64,000 nt of DNA from contig OZ234497.1 in the NCBI GenBank assembly GCA_965153455.1, forward strand, positions 2,480,001 through 2,544,000, written 5' to 3'. Of this stretch, positions 9,840 to 23,443 are shown piece after piece. Below the pieces are notes generated by a model, which had not been told where the DNA came from, made no database searches, and saw nothing but the letters and a program-made list of their open reading frames with translations. Numbering within the stretch: position 1 is the first letter of the stretch; each line of letters opens with the position of its first letter. This DNA is from Sphagnum compactum (taxonomy: Eukaryota; Bryophyta; Sphagnopsida; Sphagnales). A program made the position numbers and the translations under genes.

Positions 9840-12800
9840 GTTACGAGACATCATTGGGGTGGGGGGGTGGGCGAGGGATTAGATGATTGGGGTGCATAGA
9901 AGGCAATCAAGATGGCATCTACCACATTTTGTCACAACTTGAAACCACTACACACCCATCTAGCAAAAAGCTCATCATAGATGAAGAAATTGTCATCAAC
10001 ACCATAAGCTTTGGCTCTGACTCTATGAGCTGAAAGATTGGAAGTTGTAACTACCTATCTGCAAAAGGTTACCCATAGCATCTAGCCTTAGGTAAATTTT
10101 CATCCAAAAAATAAATAAATAAACAAATAAATAAATAAAATATATATCCACCAAAGAACTCGCTCATGAGTGCGAAGAGTAATTAATCAACAAAATTCAT
10201 CTTGGCTAGCTCTGAAAACTAACACACAAGTTGGCTTTCAGTGTGCTATAATAGTTGCATCTCATACACAATTTCCAATTTTCTTTTGCACATTTTTTTT
10301 TCAAATTTTTCTTTCATTTTGTTTCATGGGTCTTCCTATAAATGCTTTGAACCGTGCAACATTATTGCGCTCTTTCATTATAAAATGGGTTTCTTTTTTC
10401 TTTTTTCTTTGCCTATTAAAATAGCCTTATGAAAAATAAAATTTTACTACAATGATGGCCACATGTTGTGTCCTCTCATCACCAAGAAGTTCTTGTAGAT
10501 CTCACACAATAGGGCAAACTTGAAGCATGAACATATTTACCCAAGAGTTTCCTAAAATCCGAATACACTTCACATGAAGTGTTAAGTCATGACAAAAGGC
10601 GCGCAACTATTTTTTAGTTATGGTTTCATATTGCTTGCTTCTTGAACTAAACTTCCAATTTGAGTGAATTAGGACCTCCCAATACATTAATGGATGGAAA
10701 CCACAATCGTTCCCTTGTGGACGAATCCTAATTCAATTTATCATTGGGTTGCACCTTGATCAAGGTTCAAAGGTATTTTAATAGATGTATTATAAATTTG
10801 AAAGAGTTTCATGTTTTTTTCTTCTTTTTTTGAAAAAACTCACCCAAAAAAATATAATTAAAGATTTATTTTTTGGCCACATTTGAACTCTAATATTAGT
10901 TTGGTAAAATTTGTTAAAATAATTTTTTTTAACTATTTGGACATGTTCTAAAAATGTATAGCCATTTAATGCTAAATCCCTCTTAGGATGCTAAACAATG
11001 ATACAACATTGAAATTTTGAAAAAAAATCACTACACGGGTCCCAAGCTTAGTTTTTTAGAAAATATGATGGGAACTATTGCTTCCCATTCCAATTAATGT
11101 TTTTAGTTTCATGGAACTTTTTGTCAATTTTGAACTTAGTTCTTCATATTCATAACCTTTGATTTTCAAGTCCAGCATTTATTTTCTCACATCCAAAGAC
11201 TAAATATTTGTGTGATTACTAATAATATTGTACAACTAATTAAAATTGGTCACCTAAAATAAGATGAATAATGCAACTCAATGTCCAAAAAGTAATAGAT
11301 CTTAGCTTCAAAATCAATTGCAATATATATATATATATATATATACATACCAATAAGATCAAAACTTGCATTAAAATATTTTGGAACCAAATTTGAGTTT
11401 CAAATTGGGTTCCCAATTTTCCAAAATGAGGATATTAATTCCAATTCCAATTTCAGCTTTTTTCCCCCAAAATCGAACACCTTTAGGCTAGGTACCATTT
11501 AGTACATTGCCAGCTTCCACACTAATTACATGATTTGTATAAATGTTGAAATTCTTAGGATTAAATTTTGCAAAGAAAAGAAAATCGTGAAGGAAAATGA
11601 AGAATCTTAAAAAATATTCAGAAATATTTTACATTTGAACATTGAATCTTCAAAATGAATTAAGTATTCAACAGACATTGAAATTCTTATGGTCAAGGTA
11701 ATTTCATACTTGTGAGAAACATAAAAATGAAAGGAGTTAATATAGCTATTTTATGATTTAGGCAATGAATTTGAATAAAACCCAAGAAAATCAAAATATG
11801 ATTTAAATAATTAATTTGTGAATAATTATCAAAGCTAGGTACAAACCAAAGGAAATGAACTTGAATGAAAATCTTGTATTTTTGAAGTTTGATATTTTAA
11901 AATTGTTGTGGATTGAATCAACTTTTTTGTTGATTATAAATAATATTATGGGAATTTCAAATCATTATGCTTCACTAACCTAAAAAGAATTCCAAAACCG
12001 GGGTTATAATCTTATATTCTTAAGTCCCTTGTTTTATTGGTGTATTCAAGTTAAGGTGTACCAAATAGAATGTCACAAACATATTTTTCAAGCACATGAC
12101 AACTAAAGGAGTTCTAAATTATTGATCACCTATCAAATTATTATTAATATTAACTATTTATAGGTGCATTACAATGGATACTTAAATTATAGAATTGCAT
12201 AACATAAATTCATATTTAAAGCAAAATGACACTTGTTGTAATTCTACTCTATATTATTCTATTGAGTAAAACTTATTGATGCAACATTTTCAAATTTTGT
12301 ATTGAGAATAAAAATAGGAAAAAAATCAACATATGGCCTCAATTCAATGCCCCTCAAATTTTAACTAAATTCCTTTCAAGAGTTGCAAACCTAATATGGG
12401 CTAATACAGCTTAACTTGAAAAGGTCCAACTATTTTGTCTTAACAAAGCTTCAAAACTTAATTCTTTCAATTAGAGGTCATGATCTCAAACCATTGATCA
12501 ACCATTTTCAACTACCTACACATAATTCCACTCTATAACTTCCATTATTCAAGTTTAAACAATTATTGAACAATAACCTTCTCCTATTCTAAAAATCCAA
12601 CTCACACCTTGAATTATTGAATTCATTTCGTCTCCCAAGATTCAAAACTTCAACATTAAATCAATGTTCACAACGCTCACCACATGATGGAGGCTTCAAA
12701 TCGAAAGCAAAACAAGTTTGTAGTGTGGAAGTGGACCCTTTTAAGTGGGTTGTTAACTTGCAATAAGTTTTCGTAGTAACTTTGGATCATAGAGAAATAA

Positions 12801-15127
12801 TTTAGATAAAACAAAAGTAGGAGTCCAAATTGAGAGTGTTATTAAATTCATTAAATTTTCGAGCACAATAAGAGACAATGTCATTTGAGGTCATTTGATA
12901 TGTAACTAGGAATAGGATTAAAGGATACAAGAGGCATTGGAGGTGTAGAATGAGCACAAGAAGGTGACTCCAACAATAATGTGTTATTTCAATGTATGGA
13001 ATTCGTTAAGGGTAGAATTGTGTTGTCACTATTAGTGTAAAATGAGGTTGGACCAATTAGGATACTAGTAAGCAGTTTGAAATTGGTTTATGGCAAGAAA
13101 TTAGAAAATATTTCTTGAGGGGTTTGATTTTGATTCAATAGATGTATCTCGTAGTTTGTTTTGGAGAGAGCTTAGCATAGGAACTACATTGATTTTTAGA
13201 AACATATGTTTTTTTTTGTAACTTTTTTATTCTACTTTCAATTTCATATTGTTTGAATTATGTTTTCAATCAACTGCAAAAATGATTTTGGTGCAAAGTT
13301 GGAGTTTTGAATATTTTTGTCACATTTGATTTTATTTTTTTGTAGTTTAATTGTTATTTACAAATTTTTTTTTTTTTAATGACAATATGTTAGTACAACA
13401 ATCTGAATTAAAAGAGCATAATAAGATTAGCATTTGCCAAAATCACTTGCAATATTAAAATGTGGTTTTAAAAGAACTACACTTTGTATTTTATGTATTC
13501 ATTTGCATGTGTGTTTGTGTGTGTGTGTCCTTGTGCTAATTGCTTGTGAAAGTGAAGAATTGCATTTTGTTAATTCACTTAAATTCACTTGGGAATCTAG
13601 TTATCCCAAACCTAGTTCTTTGTGAGTTTGAAATTGTTTGTCAATGTCAATAGTGATTGCACACAATTTCAATATTTTAATTTATCTTTGCCAAGTTTGT
13701 TGTTGGTTTTCATGTTCCCATTAGGTTTTTTTGGGGTGTTTGGTCTTTTGTTGTTTCAAATTTTGAAATCCATAATTCTTTTGCAAAATTGTCATTTTGT
13801 GGGTTAGGAGTGATGTTAAAAATGGATAGAGGCAAAACATTAAAAGAAAAATGGCATGTGAAATCAAACATGACATAAGATTTCAAAAGGTGGTAAAGGT
13901 AAAAGAGGCAAGGATTTAAATAAGAAAATAAACAAAATGACTAGTTGCCAAAAGACCAAGCCAAGGATCCAGATGGCTTATTATTAAATATTTGAATAAC
14001 TTGACTTTTGCTAAAATTATTATAAGAAACATTATAATCTTTTTTTGATAAAATAGTTTATGTATTTAATACATTACAAGAAAATGCAAATTTTTAGATT
14101 GTGCAACTTGACTTAAAAAATTTACATTAAGAAGAACAAATGTCCACCTTGACTCGAGACTTGGGGCATAAAAGACACTTGTCACTTTTGACTAGTACAT
14201 TTAATTAAAATGACATTTTTGACCAAGTGTCAATTCGAACATCTAATCAAAAGGAACAAACCAAAAAAAAAAGTTTGTCAAGATGGCCAAGGGTGAGTCA
14301 AATTGACCGTGTATTGATTTGACATTGAATCAATATGGTCATATTAATTTGACCATTAAGCTAATAAGATTTTTGACTTTCTAACACCTATAGTTAAAAA
14401 GCACAGGGGTGTAGTAAAATAAAACATGGAGCGAAATAAAACATGTAGCAATATGAAATATGTAGCCATAAAATTTGGGGAAAACAAAATGTAGGTAGGT
14501 AGGAAGGTAGGGTAAGTAGATAAATAGGTTACAAATAAATAATTTCTATTTTGTGCATTAATTATTAAATTAGGTAAGTGTGTAAGGCAATTTGCTAGAT
14601 GGAGTAGGTTGGGTAGGTAAGATAGGTAGTTAAGTGGGCAAGGTAAATAGTTAGATAGGGTAGGTAAAATACTTAAATGATATTTAGGGAATTTTTTAGT
14701 AATTATTTAAAAAATAATTTTAAAAAATGGTATGTAGGTAGGTAGGTTAAGTAAGCAAATCATTAATTACATATTAATTTTTGCATACTTTTTTTTAAAA
14801 TAATTATAAAATTTCATAGGTATCATAAATAGCTTAGGTGAGTATACTTAAATTATTGTATTTAATATACCTAAGCTTTTATACCTAATATATCTAGTCT
14901 AATATACCTATAATACTTATGTGTAGGCTAATATAATATAGATACTGTATAGGTATACTAGCCTAGGTTATACTTATACCTAGGCTAATTAGGTTAATCT
15001 ACTTAGTATGTGTCAATTGCTTACTTCCTTAGGTTAAATTAATTTAGTATTTACCTATTTATGTAAGTAGTGTAAAAATTTCAACCCATTCGTAATAATA
15101 TATGTTCATGAAAATTTTCATTTTATG
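9840..15127. other. AT-rich spacer without a supportable gene
   Basis: Low GC throughout, with poly-T and AT tracts (an AT dinucleotide run at about 11323-11346). Open frames are all short. From about 14490 to 15060 there is a diffuse patch of GTAGGTAGG followed by TACCTA and CTAGGCTA words, probably a decayed relative of the dispersed TAGG family or slippage-derived sequence. Confidence 0.45.
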
Positions 15128-15190
15128 AGGGTGATGGTGCAATGGTTATGGACTTAACTCTTCAATGTGGAGGTGAAAAGTTCTAGTCCT
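15128..15190 (+). mobile_element. tRNA-like SINE head
   Basis: An A-box-like TGGTGCAATGG (15135-15145) is followed, 44 bases start to start, by a degenerate B-box AGTTCTAGTCC (15179-15189). That is the spacing of the internal RNA polymerase III promoter of a tRNA. The B-box has lost consensus bases, so the copy is old. No cloverleaf acceptor stem is present, so it is not a working tRNA gene. The 3' end of the element is not resolved. Confidence 0.5.
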
Positions 15191-17039
15191 CACACTTGCG
15201 ACTTAGGCTACCTGGGTTACCTTAGTTAACATAAGCAACCTAGCTAGCCTAGGTAGGGTAAAGTAGGCATGGGTGTTTCTTTTTAAAAAATTAGAAAATA
15301 TATGATCAAAAATATAAAGTGTTATATATTAGTTGTTGGATAAGAATTATAATTTGATTGGTTTTATGATAGGGTTATTTTTATTTTGAAAACCAATTTA
15401 CATTTAATAAAAGTTATGTTTCAATCCTCAATGTTAGAATTTTTTTAAAAACCCATAGATATTAAATATTTTAGATTTGAATTGTCAATATGTTCAATTA
15501 ATAAGTTGGTAAGTGAACTAATATTATTAATTTATTGAATTAATAATATTGGTAGATTCAACTCAATTTATAGTATTGATAGGTTGTTTTGCATTTGCTT
15601 AACATAAAATTGAAATTGTGACATGAACATTGGATAACTTTCAAGATTTGGTCAAGTTGGACATGGGGGGAAAAATAGACTAAAAGGGGGGATGGGGTGA
15701 TTGATTTTCCTTGTAAAAAAGGTCAAGTTTTGTTGTAGTGAGTAAATGAAAGCAAAATGTGATTTTAACAATAAATGTCAATCACATCATGAAGTCATTG
15801 ATGTCATTGAATAATTTTAGAAGACAGATGGAATAAGTCAAGGAATGAAAAACTTGTGAAGGATGTTTGGATGGAACACCTTGAAATCAAGTAATGATTC
15901 AAATTATAAAAAAGTGGGAATAATGGAAGAAATTCCACCACTATGTGGAAGATTAAAATTAGGAGTGAAAGGAGTACCTATGAGGAAAGCATATTCATCT
16001 TTTTGACTTGAGTGTTTTATGCAATATGTAGCTCTAACATGCCATTAATTGTTGAAGAATGAACCAATAGAAGTTGCAAATGTAGTCTCACTTATAGGAG
16101 GTGAAACAAATTCAATACCTATACATCAAACAAACGTAAGTGGAAAAAACTAGGAACATTCGTACTCCAATGTTTCAAACATGGAAATGACTTTAGTAGC
16201 ATCATAAGAAATTTTTTAGGTCATATGGAACAAGTTATGACAATTGTGAACCATAGGGGAATTATTGACAATTGTACAAACTTCAATGGTAGTAATTGAG
16301 GCCCAAGACCCACCAAAGGCCCTTGTTAAAGATCAACATATTTTTGGACAACAAAAGATTTGGCATCACCTTGAAGGTATCAACTTAACTAACAATTTAT
16401 AATACAACTACCTATTCAACATTCTCAAATATGTGGATAACAAGGGCACATGGGCATAGGGATTGTCCAAGGTTATGAGAAATTGGATAGTTATTACTTC
16501 ATGTAAGGTAAGAAATATTAGTACATTTCACCAAGAAGTTTTAAAGGTACAGCCAATAGTTGAGTTCCATTAGGTGAATTCAATTACTAGAAATTAGAAA
16601 TGTGCTAAGTAATTTTAAAATTGTGATAAAGGGTCTTCAAAAATGCAAAAGTCAATAGATCTAATCAAAGATCATGGCAAATGACAATAAGATGACAACC
16701 ACATTAACAACTATTTCAAAGGATGCTTATTCTAAGAGTCAAGAATGAGGAACCACCTAGGCAATTAGTTAAAAAGACCAAAGGAAATGGGAGGAGGTGG
16801 AGGATTGTTGGGCCACCTCCCTAATCATCCTAGCAAATGTTTGTGAAGGGGAAGCAATGAGCCCTATGGGTTGACCCATTATTCCTCCATGAGGATCTCC
16901 AAGAGGAGGCAAGAAAGGACCAAAAGGCCATATAGGGATTGGACTAGGATGGCTAGATATATTTGACAAGCATGAGGACCATATTACCCATCATGGTATT
17001 GTTCCCCAAGACACAAGTACTATCATATGTGGTAAAGCC
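15191..17039. other. Spacer, possibly part of a decayed retroelement
   Basis: AT-rich with no intact gene. The stretch 16.3-17.04 kb lies directly upstream of recognisable gag sequence and may be its eroded 5' part. I could not identify a long terminal repeat or primer-binding site. Confidence 0.35.
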
Positions 17040-18905
17040 GATAGTTATAAAGCTCTTGCCATATATATACTTAATTCAAATCTAGATGTGCAAATACAAG
17101 TTTTCAAAAATGCCATTAAAAGCAAATGGTGAAATGGAAAACAATGACATTGTAAACATACTTGGGCTTACTTTTAAAGATGTTCTTTTTGAATGGGGAA
17201 ACTTTGTGCAAAGTCATTTGAGATGCATTTTTGACAAATTTGCAAAAACATTTTGCATTATGCAAGATATATTAAATAGTGCAAAATGATGAACATGTTT
17301 ACATGATGTTCAAGGGACCCAAATATGAACCTATAGAACATGTGGAGGTTACTATAAACAAAAATTGAAGTTGGCCAACATTGCACAAGGCTAATGATCA
17401 TTTACCAATCACTTTCTTCTAATCAAGTTTTAAACCTCACCAAAAGGTTACATGTTATTTTTGAAATGAAGAAGGGAACTTTGATTGAGCATAAACAATC
17501 TATTGTCATTTGTGAAGTGAATATCACCAACTTTGAAGGTCATGTTTTGTTGTAATATCAACCCATAATTTTTTTAAGGAGGACCAAAGATGTGATGTAA
17601 GTGGCAAAAATTAAATGATGAGTATGGCACACCATTTGCAAATGCACTAGACATAGTATAGAATGACATCATTACAAACCAAATAATCCAAACAATAAAT
17701 TCCCAAATAAAGGTGCAATAGCATGTAATGAAATGTTTACCCAACAAGGAGGTTATTCCAATGGTGGTCATGGAAATAATTGCACTAATACTGAATCTCA
17801 ACGGACATAGGTTTAAGCATTACATTTGTGCACATGGCTTGATCATCAAACATCTAATCCCTTGACATATGGAAACTCATATGCTTTTCAAGGGAAAACA
17901 TTTGAAATTGAAGATTGGCATGAAACATGCATCTAGGAAAAAAAAGCCATAAGTTGTAATTAAATTAGTTTTTGCTGTTACCGCAAAGAATAAAGTAGTT
18001 GAAAGAAGTCATTTTTCTCAACAAAGAGTGATGTAAGGCTAAAGGACCTATATATTGGGTTAAAGAAAAATAAAGACACAAATCTTTGTAGGAATCATTG
18101 TAAAAAACCAAAGGAGAATCCTACTTTAAATTTGTACATCTAGTTGTAAATCCTAACCAAAAAGCTAGTTGGATGGATTACATATGATGGAACAAAACAC
18201 TAAGGATTCTCCTATATCCATGGCTAAACCTACAAATAGACACAAGGGACATGCTCTAGCATCTCTTTAAAAATGTTGGCAAAGAGGTGTTGGACACAAA
18301 GTATTCTCACTTTGGGGAAACTTTTTTAATTAATTCCAAATTTGAAGCAATATATTAATGCCAAATCATTGTTCACAAAAAAATGAACATCATTTGTAAC
18401 CACAAATAACAATTATTGTAGTAGTGATGAATCATCAAATGGTTTTAATTTCAATTTAGATTGGCAAACATATGATAGAAGATCATGTTATACTTGTTGG
18501 AGGTTATGGTGTCAACATCATGACTAGTTGAGGCACCCTATAATCTTTAGATGGCAAATCAAACTACTATTAAGTTGGTAGGCTTAATCAAGGTCAATCT
18601 CAAAATCTTTATACACATAATACCATACACTATGACGTTCAGAATGATGAAAAATAGTTTGCTAGATGCAAATTGTTCCATGTGTTATTAAGGATATTAT
18701 GGTTAGGAGATGTCAAAGCTTCACATGATTGGGGGACATTAAACATGGTGACCATTGAAGGTAGTGGGACCATGTGAATACATAATTGTAGTGACTAAAT
18801 GACTAGGCACTAACATAAAATGATTAGAGGTTTTCATGTGTTATGCTTAATGGAACACACTATAGATGAGGAGGAGGACATCATTTTTATAGCCAAACCA
18901 ATTTT
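17040..18905 (+). mobile_element. Decayed Ty3/Gypsy-like retrotransposon, gag to protease
   Basis: Frameshifted and stop-ridden coding sequence. At about 17050-17290 the frames read VQIQVFKNAIKS and then NGEMENNDIVNILGLTFKD, typical of the gag core of large plant Gypsy elements (an ANGE motif, then a Leu/Phe-rich helix, then FEWG). Near 17480 a frame reads LIEHKQSIVICE, matching the end of the gag domain. Near 18480 DHVILVGGYGVNIMT resembles the aspartic protease region with the catalytic Asp replaced. DWGTLNMVTIEGSGTM (about 18730) and TIDEEEDIIF (about 18860) continue in the expected order. No reverse transcriptase, integrase or paired LTRs could be recognised. The element is non-functional; many stops and frame changes mark it as old. 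Confidence 0.7.
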
Positions 18906-20147
18906 TTTTTTCATTTAGGACTTTTCTTCACTAGAGAGCCTATCAAAAGAACTATCATGGATACCATAGATTGTTCCAAAAATTGAGAAGATAATACCCA
19001 AGTTTAATTCTAGGAACAAGGAAGAATTCAACAACATTGTTGCAAGAGATGATAATATATCACAAGAATTAAGTGAACTCTTGAATGTCCGATACCTAGA
19101 GAGTTTTCATAGGCACACAAAAATAACCATTGATATGGTAATCAGGGATATTTCCCTTCCACAGAATATTATACAAAAAATTTGTTTGGATGTCTTTGTT
19201 AAGGAATACGGAAATGGAAATTTAAAAAAAAAAAATCCTCAATTGGGAAGTTTAGGAAAGTAAAATAAGGAAGGGGAAGATGGTAGAACTTGCACAAAAA
19301 CTAGTTGAATTATTGTGATATATTGATCTAGTTGTTTTTGATCTTGGTCTAGAAATATTAGTCCAGTTGTTCTAAATTATATGTTCACATAAGAAAGTTT
19401 GTGTATGCACAATGATGCCTTTGAGAGGATGACCGAAAGGTGCAAACATGACAATGTGTCATTTGTTCACTATGTTTTGCAATAGAATTGGAGGTCAAAC
19501 TTATTTAATTGAGAATTGCCCATAGCAAGTAATTTCAAAGTTGTTTAAAAAATGCCAATGCTATTATCTTTGTTTGGTTTTCTTTAAGGGGTTGGACAAA
19601 TCTCATAGAATCTACGAATCAACTAACAGATGGAAATTATATTTCTAACACCATGCCAAATTATTTTTTCTTATGCATGCAATTTACATTACTTCTATGA
19701 GATTTGAGGGTGAAAAAGGAAATGATGTAAATAAAGTTTTAGCATATAAACATCTCGAATGTATTCTAGAAGTCTTTGGAAGTTTTCAAAATACTTTAAT
19801 AAAAAGATGTAAGAAAATCCATACAACTTTCCATAAATTATAGCGAAAAAGTTTATTGTTAAAATTTCAAAAGGTTTTAGTACTATGACTATGGAAAAGG
19901 CTCCTGTGAGAGGGAGAGGCCCTAGGTAAACCTACCCCAATTTTCACCTATTCCAATTATGTTTACTTTTGCTTGAGCCTTGCCTTTATTTTACAATCAT
20001 ATAACATCAATAAAGTTCTTTCATTTGAAGTCCTTTATTCGAGATCTAGTTCAAGCCTTGTTTGTAGGGTTACCTTGTCAAGTCTTAAATCTTGTGAGGT
20101 AGACTAAAACCCATTGGTGGCTTAGTAACAACTTTTAGCATGATCTA
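18906..20147. other. Spacer downstream of the Gypsy remnant
   Basis: May contain further eroded element sequence (a 60-codon open frame at 19081-19263 has no recognised domain). No gene is supported. Confidence 0.35.
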
Positions 20148-20212
20148 GATTTGAACCCACAACCATTTGCAAAAATGACGGCCATGAGTCAAAACCAATA
20201 TGCGATAGGCTT
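20148..20212 (-). mobile_element. tRNA-like SINE head (minus strand)
   Basis: On the minus strand, TATCGCATATTGG (a degenerate A-box) is followed at roughly tRNA spacing by GGGTTCAAATC, a good B-box (plus-strand 20148-20158). The intervening CATGGCCGTCATTTTTGCAA and AATGGTTGTG resemble a tRNA-derived SINE body rather than a tRNA anticodon arm. The element probably continues leftward towards 20040. Confidence 0.55.
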
Positions 20213-21262
20213 AATGTATTCAAACGCTTGTAAATCTTGAGTTTAGTGTCTAGTCCCAACATCAAAAATCAATGTTCTTCAAGAAAATTATATTTGGGTG
20301 ATGAAATTAATGAGCTTCGATACAGTTATTTGCAAAGTAATCTTGGCTTGGGTCCTTGTTTCACCTCCAAACCCTAATTCTACCCCCCAAGATAGTGTAT
20401 TCACAAAGTTAGCAAATTTTTATCCAAACATGATTTCAACTATTAGGGTTTAGGGTTATATATAATATTGATTGTGCAAAAACTTGAACAAAGATTTGAA
20501 AGATTGTATGAATAGTATATAGTAACAACACTAAGGATTGGTCCCGACACTTTTGACCCAATTAAAATGCACATGTATTTTTTTAAAGCCCTCATTTATT
20601 GATCCAAAACCAAGGGTTATTGCCCTAGATCGGTCGACATTATGGATAATTCTAATTAAGTTCAAAGTTTGATGTTCAGAAATTCAATTCGAAACTCGTA
20701 GTGAGCACAATTTTTTTTGCTGCAAAAGCTGATATTTGAACTTCCCAAACGATGCCTGCCTCTAATAACCCAAGGAAGGATCTCGTAACTGGACTTGGCA
20801 TTTGCTTGTTGCCATCTTGTTAAGTGGTACATGTTTCTTTCTCCAACTTTCATGAAAGCTTCCATAGAGATAAAGTAGTTGAGTGTGCAAAATTGTGCAT
20901 GAAGTTGTGCTCAAGCATGGAGAACATGCCTGGATATCATGTCCTTATTATGCCACCAAAGAAGACTCAATAACCTTGAAAGTAGTCATCTACCAAAAGG
21001 ACTTTAGTGTCAGCTGGGCCTTACCCCCCATCCCCGTACTATGCAATACCTTCATGACTTCATGACTTCATGACTTCGCCAACCAATAAGTAAGTTATTC
21101 GTAGCTGAAAATTTTGGAGGAATTGGAATGTGCCTTTGGTGTTTGTTGTTGGAAAGATCTTGATGAGCACGATTTCATGGAATTTATTTGGTAAGATTTG
21201 GATTCAGAATGAATGTGGGAGATATTGATATTTCAAGTGATTTTTGCCGCTCAAAATTCAAA
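20213..21262. other. Spacer with a short telomere-like tract
   Basis: No gene supported. A short TTTAGGG tract lies at about 20444-20458 (TTAGGGTTTAGGGTTA). A triplicated ATGACTTC run occurs near 21053-21078. Confidence 0.4.
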
Positions 21263-21324
21263 CGCATACATACCATTGGTGTGCATTGACATGATGACCA
21301 TGCACACCAATGGTATGCGTTTTT
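21262..21324. other. Perfect 18-bp hairpin with 13-base loop
   Basis: Arms CATACCATTGGTGTGCAT (21269-21286) and its exact reverse complement (21300-21317) enclose the loop TGACATGATGACC. Allowing a four-base bulge, pairing extends outward through AACGCATA and TATGCGTT. The shape could be that of a small-RNA precursor, a young MITE relic or a cruciform; the sequence alone does not choose. Confidence 0.85.
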
Positions 21325-21599
21325 TTTTGTGACATGGGAAACGGTCATAGTAATATCACAAACCTGGAATGGAGAATTATTTTTTCTTGGAAGTATTTTT
21401 TTGTGTTTTTTGGCATGGGAAAAAAGGATTTTCATTATTTACGGAAAAAAAAAGAAAAGAAAAAAAAAGCCTCCACCCATGCTTCCCACACTCATGAAAA
21501 GTTGGGCTTGGTTGGTACCATGACTCAATCTGGTTCTTATCATATGCATTGTGCGACATGATTTTTTAATCGGGTTAAGTTTTCAGAACATCATTGTAG

Positions 21600-21900
21600 C
21601 CATGTACTAACCATCCGTATGTATGTATGTATTATGTATGTATGTATGTATCTACCTACCTAGTAGCCAACAATTGCTTTTGTCTTGGTGCCTACATACA
21701 TAGTCAACAATTTACATTACCTACTTTCATGCCTTTTCTTAAGACTTGCCCACTTACCTAAGTGGGTTACGTAGTTACCTAGTGTAAGGTGGAAGTAGAA
21801 GGATTGATAACCCGATAGGTTACCAAGGTGGAACTTTGGGTAACTTAGTTCCACCTTAGTTGATAACTTAGTTGTGGTTCATCAACCAAGCCACAAGGGG
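21600..21900 (-). repeat. Dispersed TAGG/CCTA repeat, copy 2 (inverted)
   Basis: Begins with a GTAT microsatellite (21616-21650), then ATCTACCTACCTAGTAG, then TTACCTA-rich sequence and a GGTTACC-AAGGTGG-AACTTAG module. The same modules occur at 36.2-36.5 kb in the same orientation and at 28.8-29.04 kb in the opposite one. Confidence 0.65.
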
Positions 21901-23139
21901 TTTTCAATGGATGTTGTGAGTGTTGGGTCACATAATCCTTTAGTATGTATCTAGTTTATCCTCACTTTTGAACTCTTGGGGGCTTGTTTGTTTGTGCTCT
22001 TCTAGTATGTGCAACACTGGTTGATGACCAAATGACCCAAAACATTGGGTAGGTACACTAACCCTAATTCGGAGTTGTATCCCAAATTGTACATAGATCT
22101 GGAAATCTCTTCACTCCGGAGAAAAAACAAACAAAGTATACCTAAAGTGCAGCTATATAATATATGTTCTATGTAGAACAAGTGCAAGTAAGTAGTACCA
22201 CACCGCATCCCCGTGGATATTTACCATTGTTGTGTGGGTATCAGAAGTGGCCCGTAATCATGAGCACCGGGTATCATGGTGGTTCTTTGATCTCATGACA
22301 ACTCTTCTCAGAAAATAGAGGACCACTTATGATATACATATATCCACCATTCTAAAAACCATAATACTAATCATAATAATGAAAGAATTGCCTAGAAACC
22401 ATTTAGACAATTTAGGATACAATTCTGGTGTGGCCTGGGAAAACTAAGTTTGCTGATGACCCTAAACCCTAAGACTAAACCCTAAACCCTAGAGACCTAG
22501 CTACACTCTCTAGAGCTGATGGTTTTAGTTAAGTTTCTCCCCCCCCCTTCAAATTCATCTTGCATTAAATTATCTGACCATGTTAAAACAATTCCATCAT
22601 TTCTCATGATTTTGTTTCAACCCTAGTTATAAAGGCCGAAGTCATTTATTTACCTGATGACTCGTTTGTTAAAAAATTGAATCCACATGGTACCCAACAT
22701 AATGTTATATTATAATTCACAAATGTTGTGTGTCGGTTCATTATATTGCAAAAGTGATGAACCAACGATTAATCATTCATGTGAGTCATGACCAAAAAAT
22801 GCGGGCAAGGCATGGTGAGCAAATATTGTACTTGTGACTTCATCAAGTTAGCCAGTGATCACTCAATTGTCAACAGTTTGGTTCAATGAAGTTTGCAATA
22901 AGTTCCAAAACACGTTACATATATATATAGGCTTCAAGGAATATGAGTGTGTGTTTGGTTAGTAACTAACCAACAGCTACGAGCACCAGCGTTTGGTTTT
23001 GGCAAATTTTTGCACTGTGGTGGTGACAAATGTTTTTTTGGGAAAATTTTGGAATTTTTAGAATCTAAAAAACTAAAAAAGTTGCTATAATAAACTTGGA
23101 AAAAAGTCACCAAACTTTTGAAATAATTGGAAAAAAGGA
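21901..23139. other. Spacer with telomere-like tract
   Basis: No gene supported. CCCTAAA units lie at 22461-22491. Near 22264-22280 the word CACCGGGTATCATGG resembles the end of the inverted-repeat element at 26.9-27.3 kb. Confidence 0.45.
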
Positions 23140-23443
23140 CTGATAATTATGTTTTTATATATTTTTTAAAAACCCAATACCAGGACCAGACTGATAATTA
23201 TAATTTTTATATTAATAAAAACCCAATACCAGGACCAGGCTGGTAATTATATTTTTATATTTAAAAAAAACCCAATACCAGGACCAGGCTGGTAATTATA
23301 TTTATATATTTTTTAAAAAACCCAATACCAGGACCAAGCTGGTAATTATATTTTTATATTTAAAAAAAAACCCAATACCAGGACCAAGCTGGTAATTATA
23401 TTTTTATATTTTAAAAATAAAACCCAATACCAGGACCAAGTTG
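23140..23443 (+). repeat. Tandem array of a 50-bp unit, six copies
   Basis: Each unit has CTGGTAATTATA, an AT-only middle of variable length and AACCCAATACCAGGACCA. GC-containing portions are almost invariant while the AT middle varies in length. The first two units carry CTGATAATTAT in place of CTGGTAATTAT. Confidence 0.95.

Noticed and set aside
16769-16969. 66-codon Pro/Ser-rich minus frame
   Set aside because: It lies just upstream of and opposite to the Gypsy gag remnant and is probably a shadow of eroded element sequence.
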